This document shows, piece after piece, positions 11,053 to 23,816 of a stretch of 64,000 nucleotides of DNA. The stretch's first letter is position 1; each line of letters starts with the position of its first letter. The notes under the pieces are model-generated. The model saw only the letters and a program-made list of their open reading frames with translations, was not told the origin of the DNA and made no database searches. The position numbers and the translations under genes are program-made. Source of the DNA: Pseudofabraea citricarpa (taxonomy: Eukaryota; Ascomycota; Leotiomycetes; Helotiales; Dermateaceae); assembly GCA_029641185.1 (NCBI GenBank), contig JAPWGK010000035.1, forward strand, positions 62,001-126,000. The letters run 5' to 3'.

Positions 11053-11942
11053 ATGGCAGCACCATTATTCACCCTCCCAATAATCCCCACCGGGAAACTA
11101 GATGCCACTCCTACGGGCAGCATCTTGTGCACCTCTCCCTCTCCACGCGTCTATCTCTTAACCTTTACCGCCCCGCCGGACAATCGACTCCTCACATCCT
11201 TCTGCCAGACCCTTCTCCTGGCACTCGATATCCTCGAGGTTTCGCACGAGCCCGGCGTCGTCGTCACGACGTCGGGGATCCAGAAATTCTACTCGAACGG
11301 ATTGGATCTGGACCACGCCAAATCCGTGCCGGGGTTCTGGTCCGATAGTTTATACACACTCTTCAAGCGATTCTTGACGTATGATTTTTCTCTTTTTGTC
11401 CTTTCTTTCGTCTGCTGTGCTGATAGAGCATCAGATATCCCATGCCTACGGTTGCTCTGATCAACGGGCATGCGTTTGCCGGCGGGCTCATGTTGGCCAT
11501 GCACCACGACTACCGCATCTTCAACCCCAGCCGTGGCTTCCTCTGCCTGAACGAGCTGGAGTTCGGCGCGCCGCTGAAACCGCCCATGTCGTCTATCTTC
11601 CGCCAGAAACTCCCGTACCCGGCTACCTACCGGTCGATGGTCCTAGAAGCCAAGCGGTTCGGCGGGCAGGAAGCGCTGGATGCCGGAATTGTTGATGTGC
11701 TTGGAGGACTCGATGAGGCATTGGCGCTCATCCAAGAGAAGAATTTGATAGATAAGGGAAAGACGGGCGTGTATGGCATCTTGAAGGCTGAGATGTATCG
11801 CGAGAGTATTGGGTATTTGGAAGGTCATGACGATAGCGAAGAGAGGGATCGTGTGAATATGGAGAAGTTGGAGAAGAGGAAGGAGGTTAAAGAGAAGCGC
11901 GTTGAGGAGTGGATGAAGAACACATCGGTATCGAAATTATAG
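11053..11942 (+). CDS. Peroxisomal enoyl-CoA hydratase/isomerase family protein (Delta3,Delta2-enoyl-CoA isomerase-like)
   Basis: Two exons, 11053-11378 and 11435-11942, with a 56-nt intron, give 277 residues. It is a single-domain crotonase-fold protein of typical length. The substrate-loop segment IQKFYSNGLDLD is followed by the oxyanion-hole segment INGHAFAGG (residues 118-126) and NELEFGAPL, which carries acidic residues where isomerases have their catalytic glutamate. The chain ends in SKL, a canonical type 1 peroxisomal targeting signal, so a role in peroxisomal beta-oxidation of unsaturated fatty acids is likely. Sequence style resembles the plant/fungal ECI branch more than short-chain hydratases, but hydratase versus isomerase activity cannot be settled by eye. 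The splice restores LTYPMPTVALINGH. Confidence 0.88.
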
Positions 11943-12675
11943 ATGTTGTTGTTTCTTTCCTCGCATGTATGTATAACTGAAACCAACACTGAGTTATCTC
12001 CAACTCTGGAACAAGCAACTCGCTTGTAATATATCAACTCCAGAACCACAAAGATTTGAAGATAGATAACAGAATCAATTATACTCAACCAAAAACAACC
12101 AACCTGCTCCGGAAAATTGTCATCATCTATTCAGACACTCACTACACCTATTATTTAGCCAAGAATGGATAGAGGAACTAATATCCGGATTAGATTGATT
12201 CGGTGCCGAAATAAGATAGTTAAAGAAAACGATGACCTAAGTCGGGCCTTAAGAATGCACTTACTATCTTCCCTTAATAACATTTACTTCATGACTACAT
12301 TCCTTTATCTGCTCTTCAAATCTCAGGTAGAAAAAAAAAACATAATGAAAACCACGAACTGAGGGATAGACAAAGAGTTAAGAAATAAGAAATGCATACT
12401 CCTTGACTTGCTCGCTTATTTCTACAATATTTTGATTTACGTCTTGGGTCAAGCAAAGACTAAGGATTATACTTTTATCGGATTCAGATCAAGAAACACC
12501 ACCTGATTACAGCTTGCACGAGCATCACAGCACATCACATTTTCTTCTCCAATTTCCTCTTTTTCAAGATTCCCATTCCATTTTCACCACCCTAAAAACC
12601 ACTCAACTCTACACGTAATATCTTTTTTCCTTCTTCAAAAAGCAGAGAGGGGCTGAAAAAGAGGAAGGAAAATAT
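11943..12675. other. Convergent intergenic region
   Basis: These 733 nt lie between the stop codons of the isomerase-like gene and PRMT5. The sequence is AT-rich with A and T runs, and would hold both 3' UTRs. No gene or repeat is supported. Confidence 0.55.
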
Positions 12676-15428
12676 CTACATCAAACAGCCAACCTTCCTC
12701 GAACTACCCACCTCACTACATCCGACCCTAACCCGACGCCCATCGGCTCCGATGACGACAAACGCCTCGACCATCCACTCATACCAGACTTTGCGATCGT
12801 CCGTTTGGCGCCAGATACTGACCTCGAGTTCAGAATCATCCGGATGGTACAACGCAGTCTGTTCAATCATCTCATTAGCTTCCGTATCCACTTGTCAAAC
12901 TAACATACTCTTCTCTTAAACTTAAAAAGAAAGAAAATAAAGGGAGAAAGCATACCTTCAGAGGGAAAAAGATAGGGAACCACGAAATCATATCCTTGGA
13001 TTTCGCATCTATGGTGTCTGGCCTTGTCGACAACTCAACTTTAGCCACCTTGCCTAGTGGCGATTCTGAACCGCGGCCGAAACTGCCATCATATAGGACA
13101 GCTTCAAAATAACCCGCAAGTCCATGGACAACACCGCGATCCTTACAGATGAATTTTTGCTTGGCGAAACGAGTGTTGTGCTCATTGGCTCCATCTCCGC
13201 CAGACATGCTACCACCTCCACCTCCAGAGACGCCTCCGCCACGTCGGGCTTCAGCGATAGCCAGGGTACTGGATGGTAGAGGATGAACAAATTCCCACGC
13301 TTCTTGGATGCGTGGGTGCCCAGGAACGCTGGTCGCGAGGTAGTCGATGGCGTGGAGCATGACGACGTAAGGGGTTTCGGTGGCCGTTTCGTCAGTTATG
13401 GCGCGGTGTGAGATATCCGCGTATAGACGTGGTGCAAGAATGGGTGTTAGGTGGGCAGTATAAGAACTTGGAATAGAGATGCCGTATTGTGGAGCCAGGA
13501 CATGTTGGACTCCGTCGAGACACTCAGGAGACAGCTCATTATCGGCGAATGAACCGAGCAGTTCCGAAACAAGAATATCGACTTTGCCATGTGGTGTTGC
13601 TGTGGTGGCTTGGCTGGTGGTTAGAGCATGACCGATGGGACCGTTTGTCCTTGAAGGTCCTTTCCATGCTCGCATATCGCTTTTCACAACATTGACTACT
13701 CCGCCCCAGTCTTCTTCATTGTGTCTTTGCAATAAGACATAGGCATTTGGGTTCTTCTCGACTGCCCATACCTCTACCGGAACACCAGTCATAGCACTTG
13801 CTCTCAAGGCACGAGTGACCAGTGGTCCACGCCCAGATCCTGCCACTGCAATGACAACTGCATCGCTTACACTAGATGTGGGTTTGTGCTGTTCTGACCA
13901 ATCTGATAGTGCCTGTGCAATGGCTCGTTCATACCAATCATACTTGACTGGATCTTTCTCAAATACTTCATACGTGACTGATTCTAAATTATCAGTCAAA
14001 GGCTGAAGTGGTGCTTGCAAGTAGTCTTGGTAACCAGAGCCAAATCTCTCGAGAGCTGTTCTAGGTGGCTGATGTCTCTGTAGCCATCTGATGTAGACAA
14101 GATGAGCCGCCGGATCTTTCACCTTTGGCTTATCCTTATGTTCGGCTGACTCGGCTGGTGTGGGAGATGCTGTCTGTGACACGTCGTCTACCGCGCTTGG
14201 TGATGGGAATCCATCTGCAGTTTCAGTGAGTGCCGTTGGGTCATCGAGCCCCGGAACCGGGCCAACGTCGCAAAGCAACAACCAAGGAGGCTGTTTCAGG
14301 CGCATATATCGAGTGATGAGATTTTGGTGACTCTTGCTCAGAACTGGGTGACCACCTTTGTTCTTGAGGAAAGTAGTCGGCGTGAAAGACAACAGTCTTA
14401 ATGGTTCAGCAAACCATCTTGATTGCAAAGACTCGGCGGGAACTTGACGTGGAAGTCCAAGTGCTACATAACTTGCATTAGTAACTATCTGCTGCACAAA
14501 CCCCCTTCGCAAGCAGAGCGGGAGTAATACCTTCAGAGGTGTAGAATATGCTCCGAAGGATCTCAACTCTCTCAGGCGTAATCGATCATAACTCAATTCC
14601 AAGACAAGATGGGAGAAGTATGAATGGTTGTATTTGGTATCTTACCTACTGAAAGTCTTGAATTGTATTTACATACACTCCGAATCAAATTCCACGCATC
14701 CCAAGTCTCGTACAAATCAATCTCATTTGCCTTGGCTTTCCCTGCTGATTGCGTTCTTGCAAAGGGCATGAGATCTCCCGTCATCTCTTTGACTTCATCT
14801 GACCCGTACATGGGAATTGCCAGAGCCATCTGGATGTAGCTGCCAATTGTCAGTGCCTCTTGAATGGCGCGCGCATACTGTGTGAGCCCATCATATTCCG
14901 AAGAGCCACTGCTGTAAGTTCTTGGTCCTGGTATAATGATATTTCCCACACCACAAAACGATGCATACGCGATTTCTATATTGAGAACCTGTCGCGAGAT
15001 ATTGGAGATAAGAGGATCTGGAGAGCATAGATCAATCCACGGACTACAAACAGCTATGACCTGGGAGACAGTATCCCCAGGAGTTAAAGGTGTATCGACA
15101 GGGGTGAGAGGAGGGATGATGGGTGCGGGCAGGCTGGCACTGTTCAAGGAGTCGTTTGAGGATTCGAGGGCCTCAATCTCGGCGATGTGTGATGATAAGA
15201 GAGTAAGAACTCTGGAGTGGAAATATGGAGTCGTTATAGGGCTCGTAAGCATGTCATACTAGGCATCATCAGTATAATTGTCTTACGCAGGAGAGACATA
15301 CATACTCCAACGTCTTGAGCTTGTCGCAAAACATGGTCGGTGACAGGAAGAGGTCGCTTGGACTCGTGGTGGCCCACATAGAAAGTGGGAATATAGTCGT
15401 CCACGAGGTCTGCCTGTGAAGATGCCAT
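12676..15428 (-). CDS. Protein arginine N-methyltransferase PRMT5 (Skb1/Hsl7 type)
   Basis: Four exons, complement of 12676-12870, 12956-14463, 14646-15258 and 15306-15428, give 812 residues. Introns are 85, 182 and 47 nt. The product is a type II (symmetric) arginine methyltransferase; relatives in yeasts act in morphogenesis and cell-cycle control. The N-terminal part is the TIM-barrel-like region, with CKYNSRLSVALGLPRQ. The SAM-binding motif VIAVAGSGRG lies near residue 450 and the double-E loop SELLGSFADNELSPE near 545. The C-terminal barrel contains WFPIFFPLK and WRQTDDRKVWYEW. A glycine/serine insert (GGGVSGGGGGSMSGGDG) interrupts the C-terminal domain. The start at 15428 has a good context; an in-frame ATG-free upstream extension was not used. 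The last intron needs the more distal AG (before ATG ATT GAA) to keep frame. Confidence 0.92.
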
Positions 15429-16348
15429 AGTTAATATGCACAAGGCTAGATGCAGAGTCTAAGGAAAGTTCCCAGGCTCCCGCGATCAAAGATTACAGGT
15501 TCCTAGAAATTATGAGCAAAAGACAGAGAGATCAGGTTTTATTGGTAGGTCTTGTATATGCAAAATGTTGCAAGCCTGGCCATGACGGTTGTAATTTTGC
15601 TGGGCGCTGTTGTGTGTTTCCAAGAGCTGGAACTTTGTGGAGGGGAAGAAGGCTGGGTGGCCCTACCGAGTACATTTTTTGCACGATCCTTCGGTGCCGG
15701 TGTTCTTCCGGTCCGGTCCCTCTATCAGATACCTAGCTTGACCATACTCCCTCTATTTTTTAGTAGACCAATTCCTTAGTGTTTAATTAAGCCTATGGTC
15801 AACTAGCCGTTTCTTATCTAGTCTATCATTTTTATTTTATTAGAGGGGTTGACAAACTTCACTAATAACTAGCCATCACTTACTAGTACATTCGATTCAT
15901 ACACTCTTACCTAATTAATGTTTGCTTTGAACTCGATTTAAAAAGTTGCTCATTGATGTTTTATTCTCGACTGCCATTATTTTGTTCTCCTCCTGTCTCT
16001 GTGTCTCGTTTTCTTTTGCACTTTTCTATGGGTATTTATTTCATGCTGGATTTCAACGGTCGTAACAAAAAGAATACATCACTCAGACAACACGAACAAG
16101 AAACCCTCTTTTCCATCCAAGACGAGCTTCTTGTATCAAAGGCTTGACTAGCCCTCTTTCCGAGAGATTCTCGGTACACCAATGACGCTTCCTCTGATCT
16201 ATCCTTCCCTCTTTATATAGCATATCTTTTTCCTGGTATGTACAGTACTCCCGGGATGTGTCCACCATGCGAATCCTGTGATAATACAAGGACCGCTCTA
16301 GTTGGGGCCCACTTAGAAATTTAGTGTCAGAGCATTATGAAACCCCTT
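15429..16348. other. Intergenic region upstream of PRMT5
   Basis: These 920 nt separate the PRMT5 start from the stop of the next minus-strand gene. Part (15780-15960) is AT-rich. No open reading frame here looks like a protein. It should contain the PRMT5 promoter and the 3' UTR of the upstream gene. Confidence 0.5.
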
Positions 16349-19300
16349 TCAAGCTGAAGACTCTCCTTCGTCAAAGGTGAGGAGTCCTTCAATGGGTTTG
16401 ATCTTGTCCAGAACAACAAGAGGACCCCCCATCTGTTTTTGCCTTTCACGTTTCTCATTATTTTCTTTGGCTTTCCCCTTCTCAATTTCTTGATCTGCAA
16501 CTGAAGGTGTCACTTGCCTACCATTCTCGTCCTCCAAGAATGACCTACGTGATGATACAGACCGAGCATCTTTGCGCCTGTTAGCACCAGTTCCAACCGC
16601 TGATATTGAAGAGACATACCTAATGAGGTTCCCCTCGGTCCATCGCCCATATATCTTGCAAAGGACCGAAGGTGATGGTGCTCAATATGTCGCTCTAGGC
16701 CTAGGCTCCCATCAAAGTCTAGAGGATTTCCATCATTGATTGTGCTACACTTTGCCCAAGCACAGGAAAACATCCTGTTTGCCCCCAGTACGACATGATT
16801 TGCAAAAACGTGAGCTCGAAGTGTTTCTAGATTTTGCAACTCGGCGGGGCAGTCCTCCCACTCGCAAAGGAATGCAACGTATTTGCCCTCGGGGAGTGGT
16901 AGGTCTTGTTCCTCTCTGGTCTTTTTAGATGGTCGACCGCGTTTCTTGGGTCCTGAGGAATCTTCCGATGCGCTTGGGGGATTAAACGCGGGCGGAAGAT
17001 TTTTGGAGAAGGGCCGGCCGCGCTTTTTGGGCCCGTTAGGAGAAGACGAAGAAGAAGCAGGTCCAGGGCTAGTAAGAACACTGTTTGATGGAAGGCTCTT
17101 GCTGAATGGTCTTCCGCGCTTTTTGGGAGTCAGTGTTGTATCTAATGCTGATGTCGGTGCTCGTGATACTGGCAGCGGTACTGGCACCGGGGTTCGTAAT
17201 GTGTTTGGCGGGGAATAACCAGGGGGGTAGGCTTTAGTTATTGGTCTGTCCGAGCTTCTGGCAGTATCCAAAGCTGGACGTGGCTCAATTGGCACTATTG
17301 TCTGACTGTGAGGTGACGATGATGATGATTGCAGTGCGGATGAGTTGATGTGCATAGGGAGACTCGGCCGAGCCGCACCGTGGGGGTATACCGGGGTGCT
17401 GGCATTTCGAAGCGAGCTGGGTGCATGAGGCGTGAAGCTACTTGGTGTTGTATGTCCTGGACTGGGCCTGGCATTATTACTTGGTTTTTGGTAGTGGTAA
17501 GATGGCGGGGGAATAAATGTATGGCTCCTTGGGGGGTCCAAGGGCGGAGGCATGGCAACATGTGACTGGGACGCAACACCCCGTCGTGCAGAATCCCAGA
17601 GAAAGGTGCCCAGATCGGATTTCTCATCTACACCGAAGCGACCCTGGAGTGTCTTGAGATGCTCATTCAGGCCAGGGCGGTCAGGATGCTGGCCAATGGC
17701 ACGAAGGATGTCGCTCGCTATTGTCCGTGGGTCGTACTCTTTCAGCTCCCACACGGCCGGGTTCTTCTCGATGGTGGCTTCAATGCTCTCAACCAGGTTC
17801 TCAGCCGGTGGCGGTGATGGCGGGGGCGGGGGCGGGGGTAGAGGCGGGGCAGTGGTCTTGGGGATAAAGTGGTTATGGTGTTGTTGTTGTGGTTGTTGTG
17901 GTTGCTGCGTAAAAGACGAAGCATGATGGGTGTTGACATTGTTTTGCGGTGGAGGCGGTTGGAGGCGACCGTACGTGTCAGCGGGTGCGGGTCCGAGCCT
18001 GCTCATTTTCTGTGCCGGCTGCTCGTCTCGCTCGATAGACTCAACCAGAGTGTCGTCTGTCAGATCGATGATTTCTGCAAAGCTTCTCTTACGCGCGCTT
18101 GCACTTGCTTCTTGTCCTGCCATGTCGGCACTAGCAGTGGCATTAGTGCTGGTGCTGTTGCTGGCCGTGGTGCTGTTTGTAGCAATTGAAGAAGCGAGGT
18201 TTGGTCGGCTATCCGTCTTGCGTTGCAGTTCTTGATATGCCTGGTAGGCCTCGAAAGCCGGCAGTTTAGTTGCTGCACCTTCGGGCGTGGCTGGCGGTGG
18301 TGGATGGCCATGTTGAAGCTGAAGCTCATTCATCTTGGACTCGCGATCAGCGTTCTGTCCATTGCCCATTCGGCCAGCGTCTTGCGCGCTCTGGTGTTGT
18401 GGGCTACTGGTAGCCTTCGGTTGCCACGCTGACCATTTCTCTTTTCGAGGTCGTTGATGCAACGGGATGTCTGGCCGCTCGCTTATGAAATGGCTTCTGT
18501 TTGCTGCAGGTTGACCACTTGAGCCTCCATATGGACCATTGCTTGAATTAGCCGAGCTGTCGGTATGGCTAGGTGGGGTGTTTTGTGAAGTATTGGAACT
18601 GTGTGACCAAGTCGACTGACCGGCTTGAGGTGGCATACTATCTGGGTTCGGTCCGTGCCGCCGTAGGTAGCACGACTCACATTGATATTCCATGGATTGG
18701 AATGATTTAGAGGCAGCATCTTGCACGGAAACTGGGTAGGGGTACCACTGCCGTGACATACGGTTTTCACATGTGTAGCATTTTGGAAGAGCTACCGCTC
18801 CAGAAGGCATGGGACCCGAGGATTGAGGGCTTCCTAGAGGCGTTTCCCCATTCCTGACCTGCGGGCTCGACGATGCACTTAATTGGGCGGGCAGTGCTCT
18901 ACCTAAAAATGCAGGCGAACCATGAGGGGTTTGTATGTTGTGTTCGTCGGCACTTCTTACAGAGCTGGTGTTGACTGGGATTTGTCCTGGGTTTTGCCTC
19001 GGAGAGTCTGAATGGTGGCGGGTTTGACCAGCACTCGAGTGGTTTGGTCCAGGTCCAGGTAAACCAGCAAGCCGGGGTGACTTGTCTTTGGGCTTATGGT
19101 AATAGGCGGCAGCTGGGGTGTATGATATCTCCTTCAGAGAATGATGGATTCTTTGAACTGTCTGTGTTTGTTGTCGTTGCTGTTGTTGATGGTGTTGTTC
19201 TGCTTCTTGCATTTCATGGTACGGACTACTATACTGTGCAGAAGAGTGTCCATTTTGTGTATGGCTAGTATCCAACGGTCGGATGTCTTCCTGACGTGGA

Positions 19301-20088
19301 GCTGTATATCGAGGTGGATAGGCACTTTCTTGATTTACTAGTGCCTGTCTTGGAGCTCCCATTGGAATCTCTGGGTTAATTACATTGGAAGATGCATCAC
19401 CCATTCTTTCCATCTCTGCAGATACTAACTGGCCGTTTTGTCTGCGCTGCAGAAAGATTTTGAGGTCGCCTCGCGAGATGAATCTTCCCCATCCCGTGAG
19501 GTGGTTCGTTGCACCTTTAGTCCTCTCTTGGTAGATGGCCGTGATGCCTGGCCGGAATTCATGTAGTGTGACCTTTTCATTCTTGATGAGTCTCAGTATA
19601 TCCTCCAAGAATGTTTTCCCGGGCGGGTCTGGCCATGGGATCCCGACCTGAAAGCCATCTCCCCATGCAGCCCGCACATTCTTTAGATACCTTGCCTTTG
19701 CTTGTTCCGTATCAACTTTCGGAATATCGAAATCTTGTGTTTCTCTTCGCGATTGGGTACTAGCTCCATTGCGCGCCGCCGCTGGGCTCATATTTTCCTT
19801 GGAGGTGCCATCCGCTGCCGAAAAGCTATGCGCCGACGAGCTCCCACCTTCTCCATCCTTCAGCGTATCAATGTTGGACGTCTTTTCCGTCAAACTGTAA
19901 GCCGCTCTCGACTTTCCCTCGATATCATAAGTTGTGGGTGATTGGGCGCTTCGGGACTCGGGGGTCTTTCTTGCCAACGCGGGAGATTTAACCTCTGGCT
20001 CTGGTGTTTTGACTAAGTAATACTCTGTATCGGCAGCTTCGGTATCGGATTGGTCTCTTGCGCCACCTGCAACTATTGCGCTGTCCAT
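16349..20088 (-). CDS. Large AT-hook and zinc-finger-like regulatory protein of unknown family
   Basis: Two exons, complement of 16349-16569 and 16620-20088 (intron 50 nt), give 1229 residues. Regions in order: a disordered start; a folded-looking segment near 130-225 (GFQVGIPWPDPPGKTFLEDI to RGDLKIFLQRRQNG); a Q/H-rich run; a cysteine-containing block near 436-478 with YTCENRMSRQW and YQCESCYLRRHG; a long S/T/N-rich linker; a proline run (PPLPPPPPPPSPPP) followed by a second folded-looking segment near 775-860; three AT-hooks of the KKRGRP type near residues 985-1050; and two C2H2-like fingers (CEWEDC with HVFANH, and CAWAKC with RHIEHHH). This suggests a chromatin or DNA-binding regulator. 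The splice uses the AG before AT GCT, giving GTSLDARSVSSRRS. I did not recognise a named family. Confidence 0.85.
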
Positions 20089-21339
20089 ACTGTGTACTAA
20101 GATTGTGCTACGCGTGCGACTTCAGCATGGCGACTTCAGAGGCCCACAGATGCGCTCCAATTGTTAAGACGGAGGGACCAGAATTCGATATCGGAGTGGG
20201 TATGCTACGGGGTTTATCAAGGATTTGAGATTTATCATGGCCATTATCAACGCGACTTCGAACTGCTGTTGAGAATTAGACTTTATACAGTACTTGAGGG
20301 GTCATCAACGTGCTCACAATAAGACGTCTCCTGGACAGAATTGGCTATCTGCCTCTAACCGTATGCGATTGTGCTATAGCTGAGGAGCTAACAACTTCAA
20401 CTTTGTTCGGTTTACCTACTCATCGAGGGCAGTGAATTATATTGTTGCGCATCCATTTCGCATGAAGTACGTATCTCAATATCTTGTGCATGAAAGACTG
20501 TCCCCTGCTTCATCCCTTTCCCCAATAGGCTTAGTGAGCTTAGTCATATAACTAACTTTTCAGCAGCCGTGATAGGTTACCCTCGTTTGTATTTTAAAGC
20601 ACTATTCCACTTGCATACTCGTTAATACCTCTTCTAATATATTGATTTCATTTTTAGGGTACTTCGAAAGTAAGAAATGAACTAAGTATCTGTTGCTAGT
20701 GATTTTCCTGCTAGTCAAAGTTTATAAATGTACCAAGGTCAGTAGTAGTCTCCTTAAAATTTATGTTTAAGCGGAAAGCCCGGTTTATATTCTTAAACTG
20801 GGCTGTCACTTACTAAATACTCTTCTTGGCTCTGAACCTTCATCAGCTGGACATATCTACATGCCTCGGGAAAAGAACCGTGATTCGATTCCACTTCCTC
20901 GCTTCCCCGAAATTGTCAACCGATGCAATCGGATTACTCGATTCATTACACCATAATTATCCACGAAGACCACAAGACCGAGGAGGATATACACAAAATA
21001 TCATAGTAATTGCCCACTTGATAAGTAGAAGATAAGAAAGCAAAGATCATTATTTCACCATCTCTGAGAACTGATAGCAGCTAAGCGACGTATCAACCTC
21101 CCAGCACCAACAACTTCTGTTCTCGGTAAGAACTAAACCCACGTATATGGAATAAGCCATTTCATATTGACCAATGAGTAATACTACGAAATGTATAGAT
21201 ATCAAATATCAAAATCCAGAAACCAGCCTGATCTCGGTTGGTATGTCTAGTTCTAAGTACGAGCCTAAAGGGAAACTCCAAACGAATGCAGCGCTAATAA
21301 CGAGCAATATAAATGCATAGGAACAGTCAGCGAGAGCTT
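20089..21339. other. Intergenic region between AT-hook protein and GH76 genes
   Basis: These 1251 nt upstream of the AT-hook gene and downstream of the GH76 stop are AT-leaning, with scattered short A/T runs. I see no gene, repeat or RNA. The promoter of the AT-hook gene should be at 20089 and beyond. Confidence 0.5.
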
Positions 21340-22865
21340 TCATCCACTCCCTTCCAGGGCAATAAATAGACTGCCACCGATAACACCGCCAATGACCGCA
21401 GCGGTAAGAAAACCAGCACCTACACGGTCTCCAGTTGTAACCTTCTTCTCTGTCATGGCGACTGGATCGGAGCTAGAAACACTGCCCGCATTGTTGTCTC
21501 CAACGCTAGTTCCACCGGTAGAGTTCGTAACAGGAGCAATGATTTCATCCGGAGGTTGGATAGAAAGCAGGGCTGAATGAATAGCACCCAGTGCGCTCAT
21601 TTGTTGTCCGATGCCAACATTCCCATCGAAGGTGCCGCCATCCGTCCACCTAAAGCCGCACTGCGTTCCGCTGTTACCACCAGTGCATTGCTGTACCACT
21701 GCTGTAGCTGTTGCGGCGAGTTTCGGAGTAATGGTATCTTTCGTGAAAGGTGCAAGAATAGTGGTCGCAGCTAGCCAGCCACTAAAGTAGGCTTTGAAGG
21801 TTACTTGATCATCATCGCAATTATTAGGCTGTTCGCAGGCCTGCTCAGTCATGATGTTGTCGTCGGTGAAGAAGATACTTGAAGCATTAAGAACGCCCTC
21901 TACTCTCTCTTGCCAGAGTGGATCACCATTTGTCTGAAACGTGTGAGCTTGCATCAAATGTGGATGGAATGAGTAGTCTTACGCTATTGAACATATTTGC
22001 AGCTCCGTGGAGATATATGCCTGCATTGTATGACCATTGTATCTGGTCCTGCGAAGAGCAGTTGTCGGTATCGGAAGAGCCATCGAAAACTCGATATTCG
22101 GGGTTGATGAGGTTGATAGACTGTTCCCAATCCCAAATACGTTCGGCCCACTCAGCATAGGTTTGGTTACCAGTGTATCTCGACAGTCTTGCAGCCAAAT
22201 TGAAGAAACATCCATTGGCGATACTGTTCTTGTATGTAAATCCGTTGTTGAAAGGGAATATTTGCCACCTTAATCCTCCTCCACACGTTGTTGTGTCCCA
22301 CCGAGAAGCCATATCGTTGAAAACACCTTGAGCAAGTGCTAACCATTGTGGTTGATCAGGAGGAGGGTTCGGGAAGTTAACTTCTGCGGCTAGCATCGCT
22401 GCCATTCCCCAGAATCCTTGATCGTCGTTCCCTTCATTCTTGGTCTGGTTTGGTGGCATATAATCCTTATTTGGTCCTACTTGAAAGAGCAGGCCTTGGG
22501 ATGTCACTTCGTTATAACTCGTGTCGCCAGTGTACCGCCAGTAATCCACCAAGGTCATGAACATACCACCACCCTCCCACCAGAAGAGGGGAGGTGCTAG
22601 CAAGCCAGGTGTTTGTCCCTAGTACTATCAATATTCATCGCTCAGCCGAATGGAGGGTTGACTCACGGACTCGTTTCCCTTATAGTATTGCATCATTTCG
22701 AATGCCACTGTAGCTGCAGCGTCCTTGATAGATGCTACACTTGTGTCAATGAAGTTGTTTCACTTCGCATTGGCTATACATACGGACTGAAGTTACATCC
22801 ATCGTAATTGCGGAAACGCTCGACGCAAGGAGAATCCCATGTAGTATAATGTTGAAGGAGCGCAT
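21340..22865 (-). CDS. GPI-anchored GH76 mannan endo-1,6-alpha-mannosidase (Dfg5/Dcw1 family)
   Basis: Four exons, complement of 21340-21933, 21983-22618, 22667-22734 and 22784-22865, give 459 residues. Introns are 48-49 nt. A signal peptide ([19 protein letters not shown]) leads into a GH76 domain. Characteristic segments are FWWEGGGMF, the catalytic Asp pair in [10 protein letters not shown] (residues 115-116), [10 protein letters not shown] and [11 protein letters not shown]. The chain ends with a Ser/Thr/Gly-rich stretch and a hydrophobic tail ([20 protein letters not shown]), the pattern of a GPI anchor signal. Dfg5/Dcw1 proteins are thought to transfer GPI-anchored glycoproteins onto the wall glucan. 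It is divergent from the capping protein gene. Family assignment is firm; the transfer role comes from family knowledge. Confidence 0.93.
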
Positions 22866-23816
22866 GATGATTATTGTATATTGAATGATTAAAAGGAGTG
22901 AAGTGAAGGGTAAAAGTGGCCGAAAAGCCAAAAAGAAGCGGCGAACTTGCGTCGAAAAATCCTGTCAAAGGATGTAGTAGAAGGTAGGCAAACAACAAGG
23001 GAAATAAATGAATCACAGATTCGAATTAAAACAGGCAGTCAGTCCTATTGCTGCAACTGTACAACTGGCGTGTAGATGAATGAATGAAGGCACCAAGATC
23101 CGTCGAAGCTTTTCATAAGAACTTAGTGACGAAGATCATCGGAGACTTCGTCCCAAAGAAGGTGACGGCTTTCAGACCAAGCCAGATGATCGTGAAACGA
23201 GCTTTGCCGCCATCGACGAAATCCTTTCATACCAAAAGATGTGTCGGGCGTTCCCAGAATAGGAGGATTTGGCGATCATGAAACCTGCCAGGTATCATTT
23301 GTACAACTCTGACACAGACCCAGCGCCCCCAATCTCCCCGGTTCATAGCGAACCGAAGAAGTTTGATATGATATCATGGGGGTCTTGGTGGGAGAGGGAG
23401 AAAGATATTGTGGGTTCGGGGTCAAAGTTGGAGATGATTATCAAGTCATCGTGATCCAAATGCTTGGCCAGAAAGCTTGACTCTCGAATCGACGCCAGCC
23501 GATCGTTTGACAGCCGCCTCACAACACAGTCATCTGACATGACATGGATTTCTCCCAACAAGCAAAAATCTAAATTCATCAGGAAGTCTTGAATTGATGT
23601 GAACCCCTTAAAAACGATCGTCAAATTGTGGAAGTCTGTGCATCTGTTAAGACCTGTCAGAATAAGATGGTTGCCCACGTGACTACACAGCCACTCACCC
23701 CTCGATCCGTGGCGGTGCAATTGTCACGATGTGGAACTGCATGGCTTCATCGCATCCTCAAGACTGGAGCTTGTGTTGACCGCAATTCAGAAATCCGCAC
23801 GCATTGAAGACCTATC
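22866..23816. promoter_or_regulatory. Divergent intergenic region between GH76 and capping-protein genes
   Basis: These 951 nt carry the promoters of two divergent genes. A minus-strand open frame of 125 codons (23343-23720) exists but starts with TTG, has no family resemblance and no convincing splice extension; it is not annotated as a gene. Confidence 0.45.

Noticed and set aside
23343..23720. Minus-strand open frame of 125 codons between GH76 and capping-protein genes
   Set aside because: It starts with TTG, has no recognisable motif, and no plausible exon could be joined to it.
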